From Halichondria panicea (Eukaryota > Porifera > Demospongiae > Suberitida > Halichondriidae), in contig NC_087385.1 in the NCBI RefSeq assembly GCF_963675165.1, forward strand, positions 5,539,412 to 5,603,411: DNA of 64,000 bases, in the 5' to 3' direction. Below the pieces are notes generated by a model. It was given only the letters and a program-made list of their open reading frames with translations. It searched no databases and was not told where the DNA came from. Position numbers and translations under genes: made by a program. This document shows, in pieces, positions 1 to 11,069 of the stretch (the first letter of the stretch is position 1; each line of letters opens with the position of its first letter).

Positions 1-562
1 ATCTTCCTACACATGTATCAAGATCCAAGGCTTAAACTGAAAACCCCCTCCGGATGATACTCAGTGTGTCACAGTCAAAGTAAACATTGAGTTAGACATG
101 CTTATAGAACCGTTAATGTAACAACATGGGATCTGTATAATGAGTGTGTCTATCTCTCTAATACACGCTAAACTTGTTTATCCATCCACCCACAACATAC
201 ACTTCAACATATGCCTGCCTACACTACACAGCTAGCTAAGGGTGGGGCAGGTTAGATAATCTAATGAGAAACATAGCCCGAGATATGTAATAAACACAAC
301 ACATGAGCAATTGAGGGGGTGTTATGTAATAGATAACATGACAAACAAACTCTTGAGCTTTGACTTATGACACAGACTCAACAGAGAAAGCACAGAAATT
401 ACTTCATTGGGTAACAAATTACCCCACACAATGACACACTATTACATACGTATGTACATAATTATGACACTGTGTCTGAGCAGCTGTAATATTTATGGTC
501 AAGTACGCATTGGAAACATAAACATAGTAGTAGGATCGCAGACTATACACAGTGAACCATAC

Positions 563-610
563 CTGAAAGCTCCCGTGCTGCATGATAGAGCCCTCTTTTA
601 ATACTTCCAT
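563..610 (-). other. Candidate 48-nt internal exon of the left-edge gene
   Basis: On the minus strand this 48-nt segment follows a CACACACAG acceptor and ends at CAG|GTATGG. It translates in phase 0 as MEVLKEGSIMQHGSFQ, and phase 0 is what the exon ending at 1825 requires. The acceptor lies in a TG/CA microsatellite, so the match could be chance. The peptide faintly resembles the end of an ABC-transporter nucleotide-binding domain, but there is too little room upstream for the rest of such a protein, so I assign no family. Confidence 0.2.
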
Positions 611-611
611 C

Positions 612-678
612 TGTGTGTGTGAGTGTGAGTGTGTGTGTGTGCGTGTGTGTGTGTGTGCGTGCGTGTGTGTGTGTGTGT
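612..678. repeat. (TG)n microsatellite
   Basis: Imperfect TG dinucleotide tract with occasional GA and GC interruptions. Read on the minus strand it is a CA tract directly upstream of the candidate exon at 563-610. Confidence 0.9.
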
Positions 679-1824
679 CACAATGTCAAGCTTATTGTGA
701 AAGTCTGATAGCAGCGAGAGTTGTCAAAACCCTATAGTGTATATAGTCTACACCGCACAGCCCACCTATCACACGCACCATCACCCACCCATCTAGAGTT
801 GTTTGTAGAATCAACACGATTGTTGTTCATAACACAATGCATAGTTTTTTACAATGGGGAAAAACTGTCAAAATTCACTAGTGACAGAGTGATAATGTAC
901 TGTTCATTTACAATGTACAGCAGAGAGTCAGAAGACAGGGAAAATTAAATTGCATCCCACTGTGCCAAGCTGACATTCGTGGTTTTCGGTACATGCACAT
1001 TTGACCACATAATCCCCATGCAACCTTGCTTTCAAGTTACTTACAGTATATACCTCAACAAATGTTACCCTTCCCATCAACGCCAATCTACCAACGAAAC
1101 CAAAAGCTCAATATAATAATATTATGTAAATTCACACACTCTATATATGACAAGGTGATTTGAAAGGTTTTCTATTGCACAGAAACCAGTGGGCGGTGAG
1201 AAGGTCACGTTAAACCTGCAAATTACACCTATGGATTACACCTTATGGAGAGGACTAATCACTATCCATCCAGCCCTCCCCCTAAGATATATTGCCTGTG
1301 GGGTGAGGGGGCATCAAATGCTCTAACGCCCACTCAACACACATGAGAGTGATCGTGAAACTTGATATACGTGTGTAACAGTGCACTTAACAGGTGCATC
1401 TAATCTTACAAGTGAGTAAACAACATTCCGCTAAGTATCTTTACTTAAGCTTTACAGCTACCGCTATATTATTATATACCGCGCACTACAGCGCACTACC
1501 ATAAAAAGCTTCAGGGTAAAATTAAAACCACCAAAGTGAGGTCACGAGTTACCATACAACGTACGTGTCTTTTCGAAGCATCTTTGGCTTCCATAACTTG
1601 TTCCCTACCATAGAAGCTACGACTGAATTGACCAAGGCAATCTATTAAACTTTAAACACTCTATTAATATGGAAAAGCCAACAATTGACATCGGCTTTTT
1701 ATAGCCTTTCGAGCTGCAACCTTGTACTTAACCACTTGGGGACTTGCCTCTAAAAGCAGATCCGAGTATATTAATGCATGGACAAGCATTGTACCCTTAT
1801 AGGATAATCTCTCCCGATTCTCAC

Positions 1825-2112
1825 CTTGACTCCAGCAATTCTCTTGCTGTGATCTGCACTGATACTGATCTTTCTTTCCCTGCTCTTCCTCCTCTTTCTT
1901 ACACCACCCTCTTTCCCACTAGCAGGCTCCTTAGGGTCGGCTACTGCAGCAGTTCCTGCATCTTGCTCTGCTGGTTTCGTGTCGAACAGCTCATCCTCGC
2001 TCACTTGGTCAAGAATGTCCTCACTGGAGTCAGACACTATCAAAGAGTCCATGCTACTGTTGTTAGACTGGTCCGGGGGCACTGGGCTCAGACTGTGTAT
2101 AGAATCACTCAT
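1825..2112 (-). CDS. N-terminal exon of an unrecognised protein
   Basis: An open frame on the minus strand starts at the ATG at 2112 (beginning MSDSIHSLSPVPPDQ) and runs 96 codons to a good donor, GTCAAG|GTGAGA, at 1825. The peptide is acidic and serine-rich at first, with SDSSEDILDQVSEDELFD, then turns strongly basic (VRKRRKSRERK) near its end. This looks like a disordered N-terminal tail that may carry a nuclear-localisation-like cluster. A second in-frame ATG lies 15 nt upstream, at 2127. The rest of the gene lies in or beyond 1-1824 and I could not assemble it. The start lies 222 bp from the stop of the neighbouring AP-1 sigma gene on the same strand. I do not recognise the family. Confidence 0.5.
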
Positions 2113-2334
2113 GTTTGATGCTGGCAAATAGCTGATACCGCTAGTGTCTTTTGTATAATAAGTTTATGAGATGATCGCGAATTAATATACTGTTATTTGC
2201 AATAATGCGTGGGTAGGGCTCCTCAAGTAAAGATCGACAATGACAAAAATGACAAATTAATGGAATTTAGATAGACATCATAAATGAACTCATAATACAA
2301 ATGCTCACATACTATAAGCAGCTATTGTAAAAGT

Positions 2335-4212
2335 TCATAGGAGGTTGAACTCTTCAAGAACTCTTGCTTGCTCGTCAGTCTACAAGTACACACACATAAT
2401 AAAAATAATAATGTTAATGTTCACTATCATGTATTGAAAACAAGCGAAACAAGCTATGCCAGTCCCATTTCTTCTAACAAAGTCTGAGAACTCTTAGGAT
2501 TTTCTGTTTCCTGAAGTTGGAACATAACGTATTGATTTAGAAGAAAGGGATTGACATATAGTACACATACACACACCGAAAATGAAACAACAATCGTTTT
2601 ATAATAGAAGTGTGATGCTGACTACAGCGTAGCACTATGATACAAGGTGGTTGGTAAAATTCCATAATCTAAGGGCACACAGGGGGTAGTTTCCTGTCTG
2701 TCACTGGTCAACCCATGAAAGGAACCACTTCCTCTACGAGACAGACAGAGGTCACCTAAACAATTATAATACCTCCTGCAGCAGGTCCTGTGCTGTGATT
2801 GCTCTAATGATGTTCTTTTTGCTGGACTCCTGGATCTCACCACCTACCAGTAGCTCATCCAGCATGAAATATGCCTACAGGTGGTCATGTGTGTGATGAG
2901 TATGTGTGTGTATGTGGGTGGGTGTTCAATGGAACTATTCAGGTATTCATATTATTTAGCTATTTAGAGCTTTTTAAAGGTATATACAGTCGTTTATTTG
3001 CAAGAAGTGTATCAGCTCTGGTTGTCAGTGCAGTGTGTACAGGGTGAATCACCTACCTTCTCAAAGTTGAAGATAATGTCTAGTTCACAAACCTGTTGAC
3101 AGTGGGTGAGTATGTCAAATTACTTTCTTTGCACAATGTATCACTTACACTGCCAAAGTACTTGTCCAGAAGCTCCACATATCTGTGCAGTATCTCCAGC
3201 ACAATCAACTCATTGTCATCAGCGTCAATGGCACAGCAAAAGTAGAGGCTGGCATACCTGAAAAAATACAAAACGTAGCTGACCTGAGTTTATACAATTG
3301 TCATTATACGTGCAATTTCCACATACACTAGGATGAATAGGTAGGCATATTTATTCTAAATAAGGCGACAATAATTACGTTTTGGACTTTGTAAGAATGC
3401 GATAATTAATTTTATGTGCGAAATGTCCAAATGTCGCAAACAGTGGAACCTCTATATAACGGACACCATTGGGGAACAAGGTTTTGGCCGTTACAGAGAG
3501 GTGTCCGTTGTTGAGAAGTTTGCCCATATATATGCTTCATGAGCCAATTCCTGCTTCTAGCGAATCTTGGGACTCTACTAAATGCTTCTCTAGGTCTTAC
3601 AAGCTTTGAAAAGACTGAGCAGCTAGATCGTGCAAAAATGCACATCCTAGCAATCATTTTCTGCTGATCCAGTATGTGGCTGGCCGTTAAGGTGGATATT
3701 TTCTATTAAAAAGCAGTTCAGGGAGCAGAAAGGTGGTCGTTATACGGAATAGCGAGGTGGCCGTTCTTGGGGTTGTCTTCTATGGCAAGTACACGTGGCT
3801 GCAATCCGGGGACCTTAGCTTTTAGGCGCTATATACCCGATGGTCATTATTCAGGGGTGGTTGTTTCCACTGTATTTAGAGGACCGCCCTAATAAAATAC
3901 GGTATATGAATATTAAATTGAGTGTGTACATATGAAGGGTGGATACGTATCAGTGTTAAGTCAGCACCGCACCTCTTGTACACTATCTTCTGATCCTTGT
4001 ATTCTAGGATGTTACACATCTTAGACTTCCTGGCGAGGATGGTTGAGACGAGCTCTCGCTGTATCTTTTTCTTTTCTCTCACTTGAAAGGCCTGGTACCA
4101 CTTTTGTAGCCTGACCTTCCCCTGGCGACTGAACAGTAGCACGTATTGAATCTACAGTTGGAGGGTACTATTAATCCAGCAGCCTGGATTTAATACAATT
4201 GGAACTCACCAT
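2335..4212 (-). CDS. AP1S: AP-1 clathrin adaptor complex sigma subunit
   Basis: This is the small (sigma) subunit of AP-1, which sorts cargo into clathrin-coated vesicles at the trans-Golgi network and endosomes. There are six coding exons on the minus strand: 4210-4212, 3973-4151, 3149-3257, 3057-3092, 2773-2874 and 2335-2379. They give 157 residues, almost the usual sigma length. The first coding exon holds only the ATG, followed at once by GTGAGT. Hallmarks are [20 protein letters not shown] at the N-terminus, [10 protein letters not shown], the [20 protein letters not shown] core, and a C-terminal [19 protein letters not shown] sits alone in a 36-nt exon. The sequence favours AP-1 sigma over AP-2, AP-3 or AP-4 sigma. 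An inverted-repeat element lies in the second intron, at 3441-3872. Confidence 0.95.
3441..3872. mobile_element. Nonautonomous inverted-repeat element in an AP1S intron
   Basis: The element begins CAGTGGAACCTCTATATAAC and ends TGTTTCCACTG, so the ends form imperfect terminal inverted repeats. Inside are several variants of GGCCGTTA/GGTGTCCGTT. It encodes no transposase. The ends resemble the CAGTAGAACCTC elements at 28131 and 63448, so it probably belongs to the same pogo/Tigger-like group. The TA flank is clear only at the right end. Confidence 0.6.
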
Positions 4213-4391
4213 CTTCTTTTTAGCCTTCTCTGTGTTTATTATTATAGTCTACGTCATACGTTCGGTGCGGCTTATTTTCAAGACGAAAGAACTAATGATT
4301 GTTGATTCATTGCTGCAGTGCAGTACATGTAATGACATTGTGTACGTATATAAACAAAGAATAGTTCATTAAAAACTCTCTCTTGTTAGTT

Positions 4392-5351
4392 TTAAGAAGG
4401 GCAACAGTTGCATTTTGTCTCTGCAGTAACGGTGACTTCCACGCCGAGAGCATTCCTGATCACCTCAAGACGCTTTGTGTTTTGTCCGTTGCCAGAGAAC
4501 GGAGCAAAGAAGCAGCAGCAGTTGCAGAGGAAGCTGAGTGGACACCATGCTGGAATCAGGCCAGAGGAGAAGGACACACTCTCAGCTCTGGTCATCCCTG
4601 CAGGGCAAAGCAGAAGACACTGTCAAATTATAAATTACTAATACATAAAGTTTAGCACGGAACTGAACAAGGAGGGAGGCTGCATTTATTAAAATTATGA
4701 AAACTTATAGCTTCTCTGTGTGTGTGAACCATCATCACCTGGCTCATCTCCAGTGTAGAAGCGGACCTCGACTACATCCAGCCAGTTGCAGCCTTGAGTG
4801 AATTGGAAGATCTCAACGTAACCTCTGGACTTGTCCACCTGCCAGCAATAATCCATATATGGCTGAGTTATTACTGATATTCATAAACAGATTAATTAAA
4901 ATAAACAAATGCCTGACACACCTTGTATACAATGCACACAGATGGATCCATTAGTGTCGTACGGTACCTTATGCACTTCCATCAGCTCAGCCTTATCGTA
5001 ATCCTCCACACCATCAACCAGCTTATCCAGTGCCTGGGCAGGATCCATCTTGATGAGCCATGTCTCTCTGGCCATGTGCAAGTTGCGTAGTCCTGGCACC
5101 CACATCGCGGGTCTAAGGCAGGCTTGACAAGGAGCCTGGGCCCTGGCTATCTGACACACGGGACGAACCACTCTGTTGGAGGCAGCCTTCGGCTCCTCTA
5201 TTGTCAACCTAGTACGATAAACAAAACAGTTGTTATAATATTGGGTAGCTATGGTAATTGTAAGCTAATACAATGGCTACAAATGACATTATAGCCATTG
5301 TCAATGTCATGATTGTCTATATTACAATCTATACCTTTCTGCACGAGACAT
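4392..5351 (-). CDS. Uncharacterised cysteine-rich protein, 187 aa
   Basis: There are four coding exons on the minus strand: 5335-5351, 4968-5208, 4739-4838 and 4392-4597. The phases close and the stop is TAA. The start was chosen because MSRAER joins in frame across the first intron to LTIEEPKAASNRVVRP. Features are a cysteine pair in QAPCQAC, a charged middle (DKLVDGVEDYDKAELMEV), a beta-rich stretch (RGYVEIFQFTQGCNWLDVVE), and a hydrophobic, cysteine-rich segment at about 132-151 (GLIPAWCPLSFLCNCCCFFA) followed by PFSGNGQNTKRLEVIR. The protein ends CNCCPS. The hydrophobic segment could be a membrane anchor or palmitoylated. The layout faintly suggests the DUF1499-like group, but I cannot assign it. 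It is divergent from arrestin, with 229 bp between the two starts. Confidence 0.75.
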
Positions 5352-5580
5352 TTCCTCAGTTTCACAAGCTCCAGGGGATGCAAAACAATGCAAAAGCAGC
5401 TACAGTGCAGTACAGGCTCCAGAGTAAAGCCAAGCATGCAAGGGAGGTGATCACTTCCAGGTTTCTTTAGTGTGGGCCACCACGCCCATCTTGCAATCAA
5501 GGAACTGAGATACTGGAGCTAGCTAGCTAGCTATATTATACTGTACCGGTGGCTAGCTGAGCTAAAAGAATCAACTAGAT
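5352..5580. promoter_or_regulatory. Shared intergenic region of a divergent gene pair
   Basis: Only 229 bp separate the predicted start codons of the uncharacterised minus-strand gene and beta-arrestin, so both 5' UTRs and a bidirectional promoter must fit here. A run of GCTAGCTAGCTAG lies at about 5518-5532. I see no convincing TATA box. Confidence 0.5.
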
Positions 5581-8574
5581 ATGGCAGAAGTTGGTGCACT
5601 GCCTGAAGAGAAGCAGAGCCTTATGGCCGGAGAAGAGAAACCAGTGGAAAAGAAAAAGAAAGATGATGGAACTAGGCAAGTATCACACTAGCTAGTAATA
5701 ATATTATTTCATAATCTAGTAGTAGGAGCTACCTTTGGTGACTGTTAATGGAGGTTGGCTGGTCTTGAATAGCTTGTTCTCCATTGCCTGAGGCTGGTTG
5801 TAATGTGACCTCAGTGATTGAGTCTTGTGGTCGGGTTTGATCTTCTGTAGCTGTACTCATCGTATTAATATAGCACTGTCAACTACTAGTCTCTTGATAG
5901 CTTGAGTACTTGACTGACTGTAGTGTTGTCTGTGTGGCCCTACCCTTACATAGAGATGTTGGTTTGGCGAGTATTGCTAGATATGACCATACTTCCTTTG
6001 AAGGGGGCTTGAAGGGCTTCCACTGCTTCAGTACGACTGTAAACACTGAGCTCATGTACGTACGTACGTATATAGCCGGAGCCAGTATTGAGATGGTGTA
6101 TTGTAGATTGTGTAATACCGTTAGGAAATGCATTACCGGTTACTATTGCATATGATTATGTAGAAGAAGTGATATTAATTAACCTGCCAATGTACTCATT
6201 GTAACTGTGATTGCATGCCAATAGTATGGAATGTGTTTGGTGCCTTTTGATGTGGCCTTGGGGGTCTTAACACCGTGTTAATAATGAACGATTTAATTGT
6301 TATTTTAAAGTTTCATTGCATTCAGGGAAAACATACCTTCTGAACTTTAAACTCATTGTTAAATATCGAGCTTCTACAAAGATACCCATTGTAATACCTT
6401 GTTGACCTTTGAGAATCTGGACACACTCAGGTTTCACGTTTACACACTGTTACACGATTAGGAACTATAGATATTATATATACACCTATCATTTGTAAAC
6501 TGATCCAGTCGGCTTGACAATCGTGTAATTGTGTACGAGCTTTATGCCATCTATTATGCTATAGATACCGTAGAGATACTATTACATGCACGTTTAGTGT
6601 GTCCTAGCTCCATTGGCGCTTAACTGGTGTGGATTCATACATCACTTTGCATGCCACCAATCGGCAGATCTTAGCCAGGAAAAATTATCCCACACACATT
6701 TACCGGTTATTATTATAACTACAACCTTTTACAGTTCTTTTAATTCCTCCAATCCAGAGTCTTTAAGAAGTCATCTCCAAATGGAAAGGTATAGCTAGCT
6801 AGCTCTAGCTATGCTCTTTAACCGACACATGAGATGCAATTTTATTCAATGCTGCAGATTACTGTTTATGTTGGTCGGAGAGATTTTGTTGATCACATGA
6901 CGACTGTGGATCCTGTTGGTAAATCACATGACTTTACACTCATCCTATTGTGTTATATTATACGTGTATCACCTTCTAGATGGTGTTGTTCTCATTGATC
7001 CGGACTACTTCACCAAAGATGGAAAGAAAGATCGAAAAGGTCAGTAGATGTGTTGACTTGTTAAGCTTACGAATTGTTAATGATGCTTGATGGTGAATGT
7101 TCGGGGTGCGTGAAATTTTGAAAACATGCGTGGAGACCTAATCACAATGTGTTCCTGACCACACCCCTCTCCTGTGCAGTGTTTGCTCAGGTGGTAGCCG
7201 GGTTTAGGTATGGGAGGGATGACCTCGATGTACTCGGTCTTAACTTCAGGAGAGATCTAATTGATGTAAGTCAATTTCCATAATTATAGAGCTGCTGAAA
7301 TACGTATGGGTAAATGAATCTCAGTGTTATACTAAGCACAAAATTCCCATTAATCAATAAATTAGCACCAGAGTGTATTCACAAAATGTGCTAAAGGATC
7401 GTGTGAAACTGAGAGCTACCATAGCAAAATCATCTTATGATAATGGACATTCATTACATAACTCCCTCCCCTCAGGAGCGTATTCAGGTGTACCCTCCCC
7501 CTGAGACGAATGAGCCACAGCTGGTCACACTGCTACAAGTCAGACTACTCAAGAAACTGGGAAGAAATGCTTACCCGTTCACATTTAGTGTAAGTGCAAT
7601 GGCAGCACAGTGCCTTAATTGGTAAAGGTCAATGCTAACTAAACTATCCCCTTTGCAGCTCAAGCCTGGTCTTCCTTCTTCAGTCACTCTTCAGCCAGCT
7701 CAAGGAGATGTTGAAAAGGTATTTGTTTTGCATAGATTTTCCGTATACACGTACAGGTAGTTGCCAAAAGAGTAGTGAATGAAGACAAAACATTAAATTT
7801 GTCAACTATCGGAGCCGGCTTGTTATAGTCTTATCACAGCTGGCCAGTTGGTCTAGTGGCATGATTCTCGCTTAGGGTGCGAGAGGTCCCGGGTTCGACT
7901 CCCGGACTGGCCCTCTTTTTTTTACTTGTTTTATACTTGCGCTAAAATTTTACTTGTTTAACCTCATATTTTCCCATTCCAGCCTTGTGGAGTAGATTTT
8001 GTTCTCCGATGCTATGTAGCCAAATCTGAAGAGAACAAAATGGAAAAGAGAAATTCTGTACGGTTAGCAATCAAGAAAATCACACATGCTCCAGCCGACA
8101 AAACAGAAAGGGTAAGTGTGAATATACCATAGTTTTTCTTTCCGTAAATTTGATTGGATTTTCTTTTTTCCTATATAGCCCACAATTGACGTAACCAAGG
8201 AGTTTATGCTGAGCTCTCATCCTCTCATTGTGGAGGCCAATCTCGACAAAGGCGTAAGTCATTTTGCCCAGTGACTGCAGGGTTCCTTCAGGGGGAAATG
8301 CGAGTACTAAAGTTATGCAATTTAAATTCAAAAATGGTACCCCCTCCTAAAAGTTTAGGTTTTAAGTCCCCTCTTGGAAATATCCTGAGATATCCCCTGA
8401 ACTGGTTGTTATAGTTATGTTGAATACTCTTACAGACGTATCATCATGGTGAAACCATCAAAGTAAATGTGGCCATTGCAAACAGATCCAGCAAGACCAT
8501 CAAGAAGGTCAAAGTACAAGGTAGGTAAAGATGATGATAATTATGCAACTCCACATTAAACTTCATCCTGACAT

Positions 8575-8638
<64 letters not shown>

Positions 8639-10141
8639 TCTAGTTCGTCAGTTTGCAGCAATTTGTATGTTTGCTCAGACAGAGTACAAGTGTGCAGTAG
8701 CTCATATTGAATCAGAGTGAGTTGTTACACAGCTTTCAGAAAAACCCAAAATCAGTGTAATTGGACAAGCCAAACTCAATGGCTGTTTAAAATCACACTT
8801 CCCCCACCCCTACAGTGAAGGGTTCCCAGTGCATACGGGAGGCTCACTGCAGAGGAGCTACGACATCACCCCATTGCTCAAGGATAACAGGGTGAGTATA
8901 CAATATCTGTAGCGATACTGATCGACTGTGTACACAACTACAAGTATTGTACTGGAGTATTGTGTTATCCAGGACAAGAGAGGGTTGGCTTTGGATGGTC
9001 AAATAAAGCACGAAGATACTTGCTTAGCCTCGTCTACATTGTAAGTAAACTTAACTCCCCCCCACCCACACACACATTTTTTACAACTGAACATACTCTC
9101 CATCAACACCCCCCCCCCCACACACACACACACAGCATTCCTGAGGATCCTTCACTGGATCCACGAGAAGTGCGAGAGAGAATGGGAATTGTCGTCCATT
9201 ATACTGTCAAAGTTCGCTGTGTAGTCTCATTTGGAGGGTAAATAAACTCTTCCATTGCACATTTTAAACTAAGCTCTCAGATATATACAATGCGTGCTAA
9301 CAAAGTCTTTATGTACAATTCCTCATAAGCTCACAAATGTACATAAATTCTTAATAATGGTCATGGAACTGTACACCCTTACACAGAGACCTGACACTGG
9401 AGCTACCGTTCACTCTCACACACCCCAAGCCGAGGCCAGTCATCTCTCAGATGATCACCTTCCCTCAGTATCCGGCCACACCCACTACACCTACGGCTGA
9501 CGAGATAGAAGAGGGTGGGGTCAAGGGTGAGCAGACAGCAGGAGCTTTACCTCCTCTGCTCACGAGACCAAGCCTCGCATCAGTACACGATGCTATTGAT
9601 CACAACCTCATCAACTTTGACACGTAAGATCACCTCTACTCTGTATACAGTAGACTATACCACTCATGCACTTAATGGTAGATAATGATATAATTACACC
9701 TTAGCCACACATGCATATATAGCAATGCATGCACAATGTGAACAATTCAACAATAATTAGCCCAACCAATGACAGACTTTGTGTACTCTTTAGCTACTGC
9801 ATAAGCTGCAGGTATATCATATACCGTGTAACTAGTACCTTATACTACTGCATAAGCTGCAGGTATATCATATACCGTATAACTAGTACCTTATACTACT
9901 GCATAAGCTGCAGGTATATCATATACCGTATAACTAGTACCTTATACTACTGTACAGTGTTTTTCTATATACCATACGTATCTCTGTGTATCGACTACTT
10001 AATTATCACTCGATATGCACGCACTCATTCACATGCAGGGAGGAAGTTGCTGAAGATGGGGACAATGATTTTGTGTTTGAAGAGTTTGTTCGGTTACGAG
10101 TGGCCGGAGTAGAGGAAGGAAATAACGAAACAGAAGCATAA
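5581..10141 (+). CDS. ARRB: Beta-arrestin (non-visual arrestin)
   Basis: An arrestin binds activated, phosphorylated GPCRs, uncouples G proteins and recruits the endocytic coat. Sixteen exons give 484 residues: 5581-5675, 6758-6788, 6858-6918, 6980-7039, 7180-7265, 7476-7589, 7659-7718, 7983-8111, 8179-8253, 8436-8520, 8644-8716, 8816-8891, 8973-9040, 9136-9237, 9387-9623 and 10039-10141. Hallmarks are VFKKSSPNGKITVYVGRRDF, VDGVVLIDPDYF, the FRYGRDDLDVLGLNFRRDL region, HPLIVEANLDKG, RGLALDGQIKHEDTCLASS and VRCVVSFGG. The C-tail keeps a clathrin-box-like LINFD and an AP-2-binding FxxFxxxR motif (FEEFVRLR), which mark the beta-arrestin type. The N-terminus has about 30 extra charged, lysine-rich residues. 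Intron 1 appears to use a GC donor (ACTAG|GCAAGT). A tRNA gene lies in intron 7 and a 51-bp tandem repeat in intron 15. Confidence 0.96.
7842..7913 (+). tRNA. trnP(AGG): tRNA-Pro (anticodon AGG)
   Basis: A 72-nt cloverleaf. The acceptor stem GGCCAGT pairs with ACTGGCC, with C as discriminator. The A-box region is TGGTCTAGTGG and the B box is GGTTCGACTCC. The anticodon stem CTCGC/GCGAG encloses the loop TTAGGGT, giving anticodon AGG at 7874-7876. There is no intron. A T-run starting at about 7915 is a natural Pol III terminator. The gene lies inside an arrestin intron, on the same strand. Confidence 0.96.
8577..8637. repeat. (CA)n microsatellite at a splice acceptor
   Basis: About 30 CA units in arrestin intron 10, ending just before the acceptor TTCTAG. 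The tract takes the place of a normal pyrimidine-rich stretch. Confidence 0.95.
9795..9950. repeat. 51-bp tandem repeat, three copies
   Basis: Three near-identical copies begin TACTGCATAAGCTGCAGGTA at 9795, 9846 and 9897, inside arrestin intron 15. The unit is a multiple of three, so it stays open in one frame, but nothing suggests it is coding. Confidence 0.95.
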
Positions 10142-10279
10142 AAACACTACTCCGTTCATTATTATACTCCAACTAAACCAGCCGTGTGTATTTTCAATAC
10201 ATGACCGTCATATATTTTTGTATAACTATACATGTATAGATCTAGCTGTAAACTTAATGAGATAATAATTGGTCTTGCT

Positions 10280-10285
10280 ATTAAA
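10280..10285 (+). terminator. Candidate arrestin polyadenylation signal (ATTAAA)
   Basis: ATTAAA lies 139 nt past the arrestin stop codon, within the 213-bp gap to the convergent DHRS12 stop. No AATAAA is nearer, so the two 3' ends probably abut or overlap. Confidence 0.4.
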
Positions 10286-10354
10286 TTTACCATCATTAAT
10301 GAGTTAATTAAACAGGATTAAAACGAAATTCTCTCACGAATTATCATAATTATG

Positions 10355-11013
10355 TCAGTTGCTTCTGAACCTAGAGGCTACTTGCTCCAGTCTGGTCATG
10401 AACAGGTTCTCTTCCTCTGTTGTGGACTGAGTCCAAGCCATCGTCAAGTGCTGAGCAACCGCTTGACGGTCTGAACATAATTATAGAAAATGACCATTGT
10501 GAATGATAAACCAGTACTACACAGTACTAATAGTACGCAATACACTATTATTACACTAGTACTGGATTAATTAACTAAAGGTGTTGTAAGTACTATCAAG
10601 AGTGCATATACAATTCCTATAGCAACTCGTACACAATATAAGTATATCATGATCAATGTACCTTGGTAGAACGCTCCATTAGTCATCCCCTTGGCGATAC
10701 ACAGCCAGACGATGGTGTCGGCCCCTTGTGCTGGAGTCCGTAGTCTACTCTCTAGTCTTGCATGAAAGTCTGGCATTGACTGTTGCACAGCTGCAGTACA
10801 CAGATGAGGTAACATACTTATAATATTGATATGGACACTGTGTAGGTACTTAGGGAAGAAAGGGAGAGATTGGAGGATATTGGAAAGGGGGGATAGTGGG
10901 AAGGGGATATTGGTACCTGGTGTATCAGCCCATCCCGGGTGCATGGTATAGAACTTGACTTTTTCATTTGACTCTGCCCATTTCCTGGTCATCACCACTT
11001 GCTGCCGCTGCAT

Positions 11014-11069
<56 letters not shown>

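Larger units (their letters stand above)
1..1824. other. Left-edge region, probably mostly intron of the minus-strand gene
   Basis: No reading frame longer than about 75 codons here looks like protein. The stretch is AT-rich, with a TG microsatellite at 612-678. It lies downstream of the donor site that ends the minus-strand exon at 1825, so most of it is probably intron. One possible short exon is listed separately at 563-610. I recognise nothing else. Confidence 0.4.

Noticed and set aside
563..610. An ABC-transporter nucleotide-binding domain on the left edge
   Set aside because: The peptide is only faintly similar, and the 1.2 kb between it and the first exon cannot hold the transmembrane and ATP-binding parts that should precede it.
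9729..10112. Long plus-strand frame over the 51-bp repeat
   Set aside because: It is made open by the repeat unit (51 = 17 codons) and overlaps arrestin exon 16 in the wrong frame.
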